64,000 bases of DNA, taken from NCBI RefSeq assembly GCF_006384975.1, contig NZ_CP021645.1, forward strand, positions 2,198,001 to 2,262,000. The letters are read 5' to 3'. The translations under genes were made by a program, and so were the position numbers. The stretch's first letter is position 1; each line of letters starts with the position of its first letter. The notes under the pieces are model-generated. The model worked only from the letters and a program-made list of their open reading frames with translations. It was not told where the DNA came from and did no database searches. Positions 34,719 through 44,400 of the stretch are shown here, in pieces. The DNA comes from Pseudomonas oryzihabitans (GTDB lineage: Bacteria; Pseudomonadota; Gammaproteobacteria; Pseudomonadales; Pseudomonadaceae).

Positions 34719-37262
34719 ATGCCGTCAGCTCCCGTCGCTACCCGCCGCAGCCACAAGATGCTACTGCGGCTGTTTCCCGCCATCTGCGCCCTGCCGATCC
34801 TACTCGGCCTGGGCTGCTACCTGCTGATCAAGACCGCCACCAGCCAGGATGCCGACGTTCAGCAGCGCGCACAGAAGTACATCGCCCGTACCCTGGGGCA
34901 GGTGCAATACGAAATCGCCCACAACATCATCAATTACGCCAAGTGGGGCGAGGCGTACAAAAACCTGCACATGAAGGTCAATCTGTTCTGGGCGAACGAC
35001 GAGCGCAACGTCGGCGATATCCCCTACGAGCTGTACGGCTACAATGGCGTGTTCGTTCTCAATCCCCAGGATCGCACCGTCTACGCCGTAATCAATGGCC
35101 TGCCTTCGACGGCCCCCATCCAGCAGTGGCTCGACGGCGATCTGACCAAGCTGCTGGCGACGGCGCGCAGTCATCCCGGGGAAACCGAAAGTTTGGTACG
35201 GCTGTTCAGCGTCAGCGGTGTGCCTGCCCTGGTCGCCGCCGCAACCATCACCACTGGCGACAGCTACAGTGTGGCACCGGTACCCGGTACGCCGTCGGTG
35301 ATGCTGTTCGTCAACGTACTCGACAAAGCCAAGCTCGATCATCTCAGCGAAACCTACGGCCTGCCTGATCTGGAACCCTCCCATGAACCCCTGCCCGGCT
35401 TCGAGTCCATGCGCGTGCTGGACTCTTCCTGGCTGCTGAACTGGCATCCACCCCAGCCCGGCGCCCACCTGCTGCACCAGACCCTGCCGGTGTTTCTCGC
35501 CGTCGTACTGACCCTGGCCCTGGTGCTGGCCCTGCTGATCCGCCATGCCCTGAGTTCGGCACGCCAGCTCGACCAGCAATTCGACGCCCTGGTCGCCAGC
35601 CAGGCGGAACTGACCCGCAGCGAACAGCGTTTTCGCGATCTGGCCGAGGCGGCGTCCGACTGGCTGTGGGAAGTCGATGCCGAGGGGCGTCTCTCCTATC
35701 TCTCCGAGCGCTTCGCCCGGATCACCGGCAATACGCCGCACAGCTGGCTCGGCCGCTCCCTAGCCGAATTGTTCAGCCCGGAGACCACCACCCTGCCTGT
35801 CTGGCTGGCCGCCAGTGCCGACCGCCTCGACGAACGCGAGGTGCTGCGCTGCCATTACCGCGACCGCCTGGGCCATCCCCGCGTCTGCGAGATCACCGCC
35901 CGCCCCTTGCCGAATGGCGCCGGCTATCGCGGCACTGCCAGCGACATCACCGCCGCCTTCACCGCCCAGGCCGAGATCGAGCACCTCTCGCAGCATGACA
36001 GCCTGACCGGTTTGTCGAATCGCCTCCATCTGCAGCAATTCCTCGCCAGCCATCTGGTCCGCAACCCGGCGTACCTGACCCTGCTCAGTCTCGACTTGGA
36101 CCGCTTCAAGCCGATCAACGACAGCCTCGGTCACGCCGCCGGCGATCAGGTGTTGCAGGAGATCGCCCAGCGCCTGCAAGCCAGCCTGAGACCGGGTGGC
36201 CTGGTGGCACGCGTGGGCGGCGATGAATTCATCGTGGTGCTGGTCGGCGCTCTGGAAAAGACGGTGATCGAACAGATCTGCGCCCGCCTGGTGACGACCT
36301 TGAATCGCCCCATCCTGCTGGAAGACCAGACCGTCAGCGTCGGCACCAGCATCGGCGTCGCCCAGGCACCCGGCCAGGCGATGCAGGCCGAGGAACTGCT
36401 GCGGCTGGCCGATATCGCGCTCTACCAGGCCAAGGCCGCCGGGCGTAACTGCTGGTGCTTCTACGCCCTGGAGATGGACGCCCAGCTCAGTCAGCGGCGA
36501 CAGCTGGAGCAGGAACTGCGCCAGGCGCTGCCGCTCGGCCAACTGCGCCTCTATTACCTGCGCCGGCACCTCCCGGAGACCGATGTCCTGTGCGGCTTCG
36601 AAGCGCAACTGCGCTGGGCGCATCCCGAGCAAGGGCTGTTGCTGCCGGACGCCTTCCTGCCGCTGGCCGAGGAGACCAGCCTCAGCGTTTCCCTGGGGTT
36701 ATGGCTGCTGGATACCGCCTGCCGCGAGGCGGCCAGTTGGCCGGTGCCGCTGAAGCTCGCGGTGACCCTGACCGCCCGCCAATTCGCCGGTCGCACGCCC
36801 CTGGCGGACGTTGTCGCCCAGGCCTTGCAGCACAGCGGCCTGGCGCCCGACCGCCTGGAATTGCAGTTCAGTGAAACTCTGCTGGAGAGCAACAGCGGCG
36901 AGTTGCCAGCGCAGTTGAGTGCACTCAAGGCGCTCGGCGTGCGATTGAGCCTGATCGACTTCGGCAGCGGTTGCGTTGCACTCGAACTCCTGCACCGTCA
37001 GGTACTGGACGGGGTCCGCATCGACCGCCGCTTCATCGCCCAGCGCGAACACCAGGAGCTCGATCCCACCATCGTCCAGACGCTGATCACCGTTGGGCAA
37101 TCGCTGGGGCTGACGGTGGCGGCCGAAGGCATCGACACCGCAGCGCAATTGGATTGGCTACGCGCGCACCGATGTTCCGAAGTCCAGGGCGACTACCTGG
37201 GCAGCGCCCTGTCCACCGACCAGTTGACCTCTCTGCTCGCCACGCTCGGGCAAGCAGGCTGA
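34719..37262 (+). CDS. CHASE4-PAS-GGDEF-EAL membrane protein, EAL degenerate
   Basis: An 847-residue c-di-GMP signalling protein. First membrane helix about 14-38, periplasmic CHASE4-like domain 40-250, second helix 255-275, PAS 300-415, GGDEF 425-580, EAL 595-840. GGDEF is intact (RVGGDEF, 500-504; LDLDRFKPINDSLGH) but the inhibitory site is RPGG, not RxxD. In the EAL domain key ligands are altered: EAL is EAQ (628), the conserved Asn is Thr683, DDFG is IDFG (746), the Lys of KID is Arg767. So it is probably an active cyclase with a non-catalytic EAL sensor domain. Sensory input is unknown. Confidence 0.88.
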   Translation: MPSAPVATRRSHKMLLRLFPAICALPILLGLGCYLLIKTATSQDADVQQRAQKYIARTLGQVQYEIAHNIINYAKWGEAYKNLHMKVNLFWANDERNVGDIPYELYGYNGVFVLNPQDRTVYAVINGLPSTAPIQQWLDGDLTKLLATARSHPGETESLVRLFSVSGVPALVAAATITTGDSYSVAPVPGTPSVMLFVNVLDKAKLDHLSETYGLPDLEPSHEPLPGFESMRVLDSSWLLNWHPPQPGAHLLHQTLPVFLAVVLTLALVLALLIRHALSSARQLDQQFDALVASQAELTRSEQRFRDLAEAASDWLWEVDAEGRLSYLSERFARITGNTPHSWLGRSLAELFSPETTTLPVWLAASADRLDEREVLRCHYRDRLGHPRVCEITARPLPNGAGYRGTASDITAAFTAQAEIEHLSQHDSLTGLSNRLHLQQFLASHLVRNPAYLTLLSLDLDRFKPINDSLGHAAGDQVLQEIAQRLQASLRPGGLVARVGGDEFIVVLVGALEKTVIEQICARLVTTLNRPILLEDQTVSVGTSIGVAQAPGQAMQAEELLRLADIALYQAKAAGRNCWCFYALEMDAQLSQRRQLEQELRQALPLGQLRLYYLRRHLPETDVLCGFEAQLRWAHPEQGLLLPDAFLPLAEETSLSVSLGLWLLDTACREAASWPVPLKLAVTLTARQFAGRTPLADVVAQALQHSGLAPDRLELQFSETLLESNSGELPAQLSALKALGVRLSLIDFGSGCVALELLHRQVLDGVRIDRRFIAQREHQELDPTIVQTLITVGQSLGLTVAAEGIDTAAQLDWLRAHRCSEVQGDYLGSALSTDQLTSLLATLGQAG

Positions 37263-37279
37263 GCGGCTTAAAGCCGCTC
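37261..37279. terminator. Bidirectional hairpin at convergent gene ends
   Basis: A perfect palindrome GAGCGGC-TTAAA-GCCGCTC spanning the stops of the GGDEF/EAL gene and the convergent small ORF. Probably serves both strands. Confidence 0.6.
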
Positions 37280-37468
37280 CAGCCAGCCCAGGTCGCCGCC
37301 CCTGGCGGGTACCGGATAGCAGCCGTAGGGGGCGTAGCCGTGGGTACAGACCGGATCGGCCGGCAATAGCGGGGCGAGGAGCGGGCGCGCCTGCCAGCTG
37401 TCCACCAGGGCCAGCGCCAGCAGCAGGGCGATGAAGAGCACGGAGCGAATCGTTCTTGTCGTACGCAT
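37268..37468 (-). CDS. Small membrane-anchored or secreted hypothetical protein
   Basis: A 66-residue ORF with a textbook ribosome site (GGAGG) before the ATG at 37468. A basic start (MRTTRTIRS) and one hydrophobic helix (VLFIALLLALALVDSW) are followed by about 40 residues including paired Cys in CTHGYAPYGCYPVP, which could form a disulfide outside the membrane. I do not recognise a family. It is convergent with the GGDEF/EAL gene and divergent from the siderophore receptor. Confidence 0.6.
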   Translation of the reverse strand: MRTTRTIRSVLFIALLLALALVDSWQARPLLAPLLPADPVCTHGYAPYGCYPVPARGGDLGWLERL

Positions 37469-37647
37469 GGTGACCTCCGGCGAGGCGAACGCAAGGGTCG
37501 AGCGGACAGCGCCTCGCCCTTTGAGTATCGCCCCATGCCCCCTTTTCCGCCGCTCCCAGGGCGCACCTTTCGCGCAACGCTGCACTACCGTTCGCGCAAC
37601 AGTTGTCTGAGGTCTTATCTATAAAACTTGGCAAGGCTCAAACGCGC

Positions 37648-37667
37648 AAATAGAATTGATTCTCTTT
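37648..37667 (+). promoter_or_regulatory. Fur-box-like site before the TonB receptor
   Basis: AAATAGAATTGATTCTCTTT contains the palindromic core AGAATTGATTCT and resembles the Fur consensus imperfectly. It lies about 46 bases upstream of the receptor ATG, where iron-dependent repression is expected. The match is by eye only. Confidence 0.5.
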
Positions 37668-37712
37668 AGCCAATAACTCTCAAACTTTCCTGCGCGTTTC
37701 GGAGCACCCTCG

Positions 37713-39842
37713 ATGAAACCTACCCTGGCCCCTCTGGCCGCCCGGATCCTGGCGGCCATTGCCGGCACCGCCTGCCCGCTCGTTCAGGCCGCGGACTCTC
37801 CGCTCGATCTCCCCAGCGATACCATCACCTCGTCGGTCATCGAGACCCAGGAAGGTGTCGCCCAGGGCTACCAGGGCAAGCCCACCACCGGTACCACCCG
37901 CCTCAACCTGACCAACCAGCAGACGCCCCAGGGCGTGACCTCGGTGACCCGGGAGCGCATGGACGACTTCCGCCAGGAAAGCGTGCGTGATGTGCTGGAC
38001 TACACGCCGGGCATCAACGTGCAGAAGGTCGAGACCGACCGTACTTACTTCACCTCCCGCGGTTTCGACATCACCAACTTCCAGTACGACGGCTCCGGCA
38101 TGCCATTCTTCTGGGGCGTACTGGTGGGCGATATCGACACCGCCCCCTATGAGCAGGTCGACATCCTGCACGGCGCCAACGGCGTCATGACCGGGCTGGG
38201 CAATCCCTCGGCCACGGTCAACTTCGTGCGCAAGCGCCCGACCTATACCCCCGAGGCCGAGGTCACCCTGAGCGCCGACTCCTGGGACAAGCGCCGGCTC
38301 GACATCGACGTGTCCGGCCCGCTCACCGAATCCGGCAACGTCCGCGGCCGGCTGATCTACGCCAACGAGAACAAGAACTCCTACCTGGATCGTTACTCGC
38401 GGGAAAAGAACGTCTTCGCCGGCCTGTTGGCCTTCGACCTGAGCGAGCGCGACACCCTGACCGTTGGCTTCGAACAGCAGAAGAGCGACGCCAACGGCGC
38501 CAGCTGGGGCGCCCTGCCGCTGACCGATGCCAGCGGTAACGCCATCCATTACCACAGCGTGCATTCGAACATCGCCCAGCCGTGGGTCTACTGGGACGTC
38601 GACACCCAGCGCGCCTTCGCCGAGTGGGAACACCGCTTCGACAACGACTGGGTATCCAAGCTGACCATCACCGGCGCGGATCACCGCGAAGACACCCAGA
38701 TGTTCTACATGTACGCAGGCGTCAACGGAGCCGGTACGGATTCCTTCTACGGACTCGCCTCCAAGTACAAGGGCAAGACGCGTGACCTGATCGGCGATCT
38801 CTCCTTCACCGGGCCTTTCCAGCTGCTGGGCCGCGAACACCAGCTCACCCTGGGCGCCAACGCCGGTCGTTCGCGCACCCAGGAGCGCTCGCTGTACGAC
38901 TCCAACCTCTATTACACCGAGGTCAGCCTGGCGGATGCCCTGAACGGTGCCCTGCCGCTGTCCAACTTCGATGTGGCCAGCCCGGCGCAGACCTCCGACT
39001 ACACCAATCGCCAGAAAAGCCTCTATAGCGCGGCGCGCTTCAGCTTGAGGGATGATCTGCACCTGCTCGCAGGCGCGCGGCTGCTCAGCGCCGACAGCGA
39101 TGGCAGCAGCTACGGCGTGGAGCAGAACGCCCGCAACCATGGCCGCACCACGCCCTACCTCGGCCTGGTCTACGATCTCGATCCCCAGTACGCCCTCTAT
39201 GCCAGCTACACGGAGATCTTCGCCCCGCAAAGCTATCGGGACCCGAGTGGCAGGCAGCTCGACCCGCTGGAGGGCAAGAGCTACGAAGTGGGCGTCAAGC
39301 GGCAATCGCTGGACAAGAAGTCCAGCATCACCGCCGCGGTCTTCCACACCAAGCAGGACAACGTCGCCACCTATGCCGGCTACGATGCCAGCCTGGGCGG
39401 CAGCCTCTACAACGGTCTCTCGTTCGAGGGCCAGGGCCTGGAGCTGGAAATCGCCGGCGAAGTCCTGCCCGGCCTGCAACTCAGCGGCGGCTACACCTAC
39501 CTGTGGATCACCGACGAGGACGACCAGCGCGCGCGACGCTTCATTCCCCGTCACCAGCTCACCTCCAACCTGACCTATCGCCTGCCCATGGCGCCCAAGG
39601 TCAAGGTCGGCGGCAGCCTGAGATGGCAGAGTGAGGTGCAGTACGACGGCGTCGACAACAGCCGGCAAGACGCCTATGCCCTGGTGGGCCTGATGGCCGG
39701 CTACGAGATCGACCGCCACTGGAGCACCCAGCTCAACCTCGACAACCTGACCAACGAGAAATACCTGCAATCGCCGCGCTACGGCCAGAGCAATTTCGGC
39801 GAACCGCGCAGCGTGACCGCCTCGGTCAGCTGGCGTTATTGA
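37713..39842 (+). CDS. TonB-dependent siderophore receptor
   Basis: A 709-residue outer-membrane receptor. Signal peptide ends PLVQAADS; plug domain about 60-180 with TGTTRLNLTNQQTPQGVTSV, QESVRDVLDYTPGINVQ and GLGNPSATVNFVRKRPT; beta-barrel 190-709 ending in an aromatic residue (SVSWRY), as required for assembly. No N-terminal signalling (STN) domain, so it does not act through a sigma regulator. The sequence resembles FhuE/FoxA-type hydroxamate receptors; the siderophore itself cannot be named. A Fur-like site lies upstream. Confidence 0.9.
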   Translation: MKPTLAPLAARILAAIAGTACPLVQAADSPLDLPSDTITSSVIETQEGVAQGYQGKPTTGTTRLNLTNQQTPQGVTSVTRERMDDFRQESVRDVLDYTPGINVQKVETDRTYFTSRGFDITNFQYDGSGMPFFWGVLVGDIDTAPYEQVDILHGANGVMTGLGNPSATVNFVRKRPTYTPEAEVTLSADSWDKRRLDIDVSGPLTESGNVRGRLIYANENKNSYLDRYSREKNVFAGLLAFDLSERDTLTVGFEQQKSDANGASWGALPLTDASGNAIHYHSVHSNIAQPWVYWDVDTQRAFAEWEHRFDNDWVSKLTITGADHREDTQMFYMYAGVNGAGTDSFYGLASKYKGKTRDLIGDLSFTGPFQLLGREHQLTLGANAGRSRTQERSLYDSNLYYTEVSLADALNGALPLSNFDVASPAQTSDYTNRQKSLYSAARFSLRDDLHLLAGARLLSADSDGSSYGVEQNARNHGRTTPYLGLVYDLDPQYALYASYTEIFAPQSYRDPSGRQLDPLEGKSYEVGVKRQSLDKKSSITAAVFHTKQDNVATYAGYDASLGGSLYNGLSFEGQGLELEIAGEVLPGLQLSGGYTYLWITDEDDQRARRFIPRHQLTSNLTYRLPMAPKVKVGGSLRWQSEVQYDGVDNSRQDAYALVGLMAGYEIDRHWSTQLNLDNLTNEKYLQSPRYGQSNFGEPRSVTASVSWRY

Positions 39843-39888
39843 GCAGAGGAGCCTGGCGAGGAGTCAGGCTCATTGGGGTGGGGGGCGG

Positions 39889-39922
39889 CCCTCACCCCAA
39901 CCCTCTCCCCGAGGGAGAGGGG
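39889..39922. repeat. REP-like element
   Basis: CCCTCACCCCAACCCTCTCC with CCGAGGGAGAGGGGG, a complete palindromic copy of the repeat that is split by IS481 at 28709. It is 46 bases after the siderophore receptor stop. Confidence 0.8.
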
Positions 39923-40005
39923 GCGGCATCGAGGGGGCGGGATTTTGGTACGCCCTGGTCGGACTTGGCCCAGTACCAGGTTGTATACCCAACCGGCATA
40001 ACCCT

Positions 40006-40395
40006 GACCAGGATCCCATGCACCGTGCTGATGGCCGGCATCGGTACGCCCTGACCCTCCAGTCGACGCGCCAGCTTGCGTGCCCCCAGGCCGGGTGCTG
40101 CGCGCACATGGCCATGACCTGCGCCTTCCGTTCCGGTGCACAGCGTCCTGGCGATGTCACCGGACGGTGTGAGCGATCCGTCAGCGCCTCGCCGGCCCTG
40201 GCACGCGCCAGCCATTTATATGCCGTCGTCGGACTCATGCCGAAACGGCGATACAGCAAGCATACGTTCGCTCCGGCCTGTTGTGCCAAGTCAACAAACT
40301 CTTCGCGTAACGCCATCGTGGACCTCTCCTGCCACGGCATCGGCCTGCTCACTTCTGCCTCCGAACAGGTGTTCACCATGTCCCCGGGCCATACA
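40006..40395 (-). mobile_element. Truncated IS481-family element (left end only)
   Basis: About 390 bases matching the first ~420 bases of the intact element at 28735, in the opposite orientation. The left terminus TGTATGGCCCGGGGACATGG is at 40395. Compared with the intact copy it lacks about 30 bases just inside the end. The transposase start (MPWQERSTMALREEFVDLAQQAG) is followed by a frameshift before the integrase core and then stops matching near 40006. The right end and catalytic part are missing. A 50-base stretch of unknown origin (39950-40005) with a GGTTGTATACCCAACC near-palindrome abuts the break. Confidence 0.85.
40050..40340 (-). pseudogene. Broken IS481 transposase, N-terminal part
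   Basis: N-terminal transposase fragment: helix-turn-helix (LLYRRFGMSPTTAYKWLARARAG) in one frame, then the homologous GARKLARRLEGQGVPMPAIS in another frame, showing a frameshift near residue 85. No DDE core remains, so it cannot code for an active enzyme. Confidence 0.8.
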
Positions 40396-40415
40396 CTCTC
40401 TCGAAGGGAGAGGGG
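40396..40415. repeat. REP-like half-element abutting the IS481 remnant
   Basis: CTCTCTCGAAGGGAGAGGGG lies directly against the left terminus of the truncated element. It contains the GGGAGAGGGG arm found in the REP-like repeat. Confidence 0.65.
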
Positions 40416-40468
40416 ATTGTCCGAGTTCAATCAAGCTGGGCGAGATCGCAGCTGCGGACCACGATGCC

Positions 40469-41419
40469 TCAGTGGTAGGCGCTGACCTGATCCAGCAGGG
40501 TGATGTCGTCGGCCGGTAGTTGCAGCCGGGTGGCGGCGATCAGGTCGTCGAGTTGGGCCTGGGAAGTGGCGCTGACGATGGGCGCGGTGATGCTGGGTCG
40601 GGCGATCAGCCAGGCCAGGGCGACCTGACCCGGGGTGGCGTCGTGCTTTTCGGCGATCTCGTCGAGGCCGGCCAGGATGGCCATGCCGCGTTCGTCCATG
40701 TAGCGCTTGGCCATCTCCGCGCGCGAACCCTTGAGGTCGTCCTTGGTGCGGTACTTGCCGGTGAGGAAGCCACTGGCCAGGGAGAAATAGCTGATCACGC
40801 CCAGGCCGAGTTCCTCGACCACGGGTTCCAGATCGGCCTCGTAGTCCTTGCGGGCGTGCAGGTTGTAGTGGGGTTGCAGACTTTGGTAAGTCGGCACGCC
40901 CAGGCGCTCTGCCACCTTCGCCGCTTCGCGCAGACGCTGACCGCCATAGTTGGAAGCACCGATCACCCGTACCTTGCCCTGTTCCACCAGCTTGGCGAAG
41001 GCACCCAGGGTTTCTTCCAGCGGGGTGTGCTCGTCGTCGCAGTGCGCCTGGTAGAGATCGATGCGATCGGTCTGCAGGCGCTTGAGCGAGGCTTCCACCG
41101 CCTGCTGCACATAGCTGGCCTTGAGGCCCTTGCGGCCTTCGCCCATGTCCATACCCAACTTGGTGGCCAGGATCACCCGGTCACGCTTGCCGCTCTTGGC
41201 GAACCACTTGCCGAGCAGGGTTTCGGATTCGCCGCCCTGGTTGCCCGGCGCCCAGCGTGAATAGACGTCGGCGGTGTCGATGAAGTCGAGTCCGGCGTCG
41301 AGCAGGGCGTCCAGCATGCGAAAGGACTGAGCTTCGTCGAGGGTCCAGCCGAAGACGTTGCCACCGAAGCAGAGCGGCGGGACCTGCAGGTCGGAATGGC
41401 CGAGGGTACGTTTTTGCAT
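40469..41419 (-). CDS. Aldo/keto reductase
   Basis: A 316-residue NADPH-dependent TIM-barrel oxidoreductase. The catalytic tetrad is seen as Asp in LDFIDTADVYSRW, Tyr in that same segment, Lys in VILATKLGM and His in LYQAHCDDEHTP. The family pattern GKVRVIGASNYGGQRLREA follows, and the cofactor loop is near the C-terminus. Substrate unknown. In PAO1 a homologue lies near leuA, as here. No operon partner. Confidence 0.9.
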   Translation of the reverse strand: MQKRTLGHSDLQVPPLCFGGNVFGWTLDEAQSFRMLDALLDAGLDFIDTADVYSRWAPGNQGGESETLLGKWFAKSGKRDRVILATKLGMDMGEGRKGLKASYVQQAVEASLKRLQTDRIDLYQAHCDDEHTPLEETLGAFAKLVEQGKVRVIGASNYGGQRLREAAKVAERLGVPTYQSLQPHYNLHARKDYEADLEPVVEELGLGVISYFSLASGFLTGKYRTKDDLKGSRAEMAKRYMDERGMAILAGLDEIAEKHDATPGQVALAWLIARPSITAPIVSATSQAQLDDLIAATRLQLPADDITLLDQVSAYH

Positions 41420-41473
41420 GGGATCCTCATCCAGATAGGTGGAGATATCCAGGTTACGACCGGCGGCCAGGGC

Positions 41474-44400
41474 TCAAGGTTCGCAGTGTGGCATCCCCTG
41501 CCAGTCTTTCAGCGGGATCGGCTTGCCGAGGGCGTAGCCTTGGGCGTAGTCCACGCCGATCTGGCGGAGCAGTTCGAAAGTGGCCTGGGACTCGACGAAT
41601 TCGGCGATGGTCGCGGCGCCCAGGTGATGGGCGACCTGGTTGATGGACTCGACGATGGCGCGATCCAGCGGGTCCTGGTCGAGGTTGCGAACGAAGCTGC
41701 CGTCGATCTTCACGTAGTCGACGCGGAAGTTCTTCAGGTAGGTGAAGGAACTGAGGCCGGCGCCGAAGTCATCCAGGGCGATGCGGCAACCACGTTCGCG
41801 GACCTGGCTGATGAGTTGGGAGGCCACCGACAGCTTGTTGATCACCGCGGTCTCGGTCAATTCGAAGAGCAGGCGCTGCGGGTCCAGCGGCGAGGCGGCG
41901 ATCAGTTCCAGCAACTCGGGGAGGAAATCGGCATCGCTCAGGCTATTACCCGAGAGGTTGATGCCCACGTGCAGCTGGGGTCTTTCCTGCAGCCAGGGCA
42001 CCAGCTCGACCAGCACCTGGCGTACCACCCAGCGGTCGATGCTGCTCATCAGGCCAAAGCGTTCAGCGGCCGGGATGAAGGTAGCCGGCGAGATGAGCTG
42101 GCCCTGGACATCACGCAGGCGCAGCAGCAATTCGACGTGCTGCTCATCGCTGCCGCTGTCGCGGGTGGCGACGATGGGCTGGGCGTGCAGTTCGAAGCGA
42201 TGCTGCTCCAGGGCCTCGCGCAGGCCGCTGGCCATGAGGATCTCCCGGTGCTGGCGCTCGACGTCCTCGCTGCCGGCGCGATAGAGGGCGGCGCGATTGC
42301 GTCCGGCATGCTTGGCGGTATAGCAGGCGACGTCGGCCTGGCTCATCAGCTCCGCCGGACTGCGCGTCTCGGCGGTGATGGCGACGATGCCGGCGCTGGC
42401 GCCCACATCGTAGAGGCGATCCTGCCAGTTGAAGCGTACCGCGCCGATGCTGGCGATCAGCTTTTCCGCGACTGCCTCGGCCTGCATCAGATCGCAGTCG
42501 CGCAGCAACAGGGCGAATTCGTCGCCGCCGATCCGCGCCACGGCGTCGGAGCCGCGCAGGGAATCACGCAGCAGCGTGCCCAGTTCGCGCAGCAGCAGAT
42601 CGCCCGCGGCGTGGCCGGCGGAATCGTTGACCACCTTGAAGCGGTCCAGGTCGATGAAGCACAGCGCATGCTGAACGGTACCCGCCTGGGCCTGCTGCCA
42701 GGCGGCTTCCAGCTCCTGCTCGAACTTCAGGCGGTTGTAGAGCCCGGTCAGGGCGTCATGGGAGGCGTTGTAGCTCAGCTCGCGTTGCAGGTTGCGCGCA
42801 TGGGTGACGTTCTGGAACACCAGCACTGCGCCGATGATGCGGCCATCGACCGTTCGTACCGGGGCGGCGGAATCCTGGACTTCATGACGCTCGCCCTGGC
42901 GACTGAGCAGCACCGCCCCTTCGTCCAGCGAGGTGATGGTCTGCTCCCGCAGGCAGCGGGTCACCGGGCTGGGCAGCTTGGCGTCGCTCTGGCTGTCGTG
43001 GATGCGGAAGACCTCCTCGTGGGGCCGCCCCCGGGCGTCCGCCATTGTCCAGCCGGTCAACTGCTCGGCGACCGGATTGAGGAAGAGGATGCGACCCTCG
43101 ACATCGGTGGTCAGCACGGCGTCGGCAATGGAGGCGAGGGTGACCTGCAGCCGCTCCTTTTCCTCGTACAACGCCGTGGTCAGTTGGTGGTGTTCGGTGA
43201 CGTCGCGATTGCTGCCGACGAGGCGGACGTGGCCGTCTGCTCCAACCACCGAGATCAGCTCGGAGCGTATATGCCGGACTTCGCCGCCCGGACCGCCATG
43301 ATTGATGCGGAAGTTGAAGGTATAGGACATCGATTCGCTGACGACCTTGTCGAAGACCTCCAGCGAGCGCGCTCTGTCGTCGGGATGGATGAAGGTGAGC
43401 CAGAACTCCATGTCTCGGCATTGATTGTCAGGCGCGATGCCGTAGAGATCGCGCAGCCGGGCATCGGCGTTGAAGCCCGGTGAGCGGGTATCCCACTCCC
43501 AGATGCCGAGGTTGCTGGCGCGGATGGCCAGTTCGAGGCGTTCGCGAAGGCTGGCATTGAGCTCGTCGGCACGGCGTTCGGCATCGATGTCGCGGATCTG
43601 TAGCAGGTAACCCGTCAACAGGTCCTGATCGTCGTGGTCAGGCGAGCAGGCCATCATCACCCACAGGTCATGGCCGTGGCAGTGACGCAACTGCAGTGTC
43701 TGCTCGTGCTCGCCCAGGTCGAGTTCGCGCTGGGAGTCGGCCAGGAGGTCGCGCAGGGGACGACCCTCGAGGCCGCCGCGAGCATAGCCAAGGATGCCTT
43801 CCAGGGCTGGATTGACGTCCCACAGCAGCCCGTGGACGGAGACCAGCGCCATGCCATAGGGTGCGGTATCCATGGCGTGACGGTAACGTGCCTGGTTACG
43901 CAGCAGGCGCTGGTGCTGATGCCGGCTCTGCTGGACGGCGGCGGCCAGCAACAGGGGCGGCACCTGCATCAATGCCAAGGGTATATAGGTCAACGCCTGC
44001 ATGGCCAGGGAGACGCCGGTCAGGTCGATGATATGGTTGAAGGTGAGGAGGTTGCCAATCAGCAGGATGGTCAGACCGCCGACGAGCGCCGTACCTTCCA
44101 CGGTCAGGCGCATGGCAGCTACCAGTAGTAGCATCGCCAGGTAGACGAAGGGATAGGGCAAGTAGCTGAGGATGAGCAGCGCCAGTAGCGGGCTCAACAG
44201 CAGCAGCGCCAGAAACTCCGTGAGGCCATGTCGGCTGAAGATGGCCAGTCTCAGCGGCCAAGGCAGGAAAGTCAGCGGCAGGACCACCAGCAGGCCGAGG
44301 GCATCGGCGATGTACCAGTGCACGGCGGTGAAGAGCAGTCCGGGTTCGTTGTCCAGGGCGGTGACCAGCGTACCCAGGCTGGCGCCTAGCAGCGGTGGCA

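Noticed and set aside
37680..39770. 696-codon minus-strand frame opposite the TonB receptor
   Set aside because: Antisense shadow; the plus-strand receptor has signal peptide, plug and barrel motifs over the whole length.
41396..43483. 695-codon plus-strand frame opposite the MASE1-GGDEF-EAL gene
   Set aside because: Antisense shadow; the minus strand carries intact GGDEF and EAL motifs.
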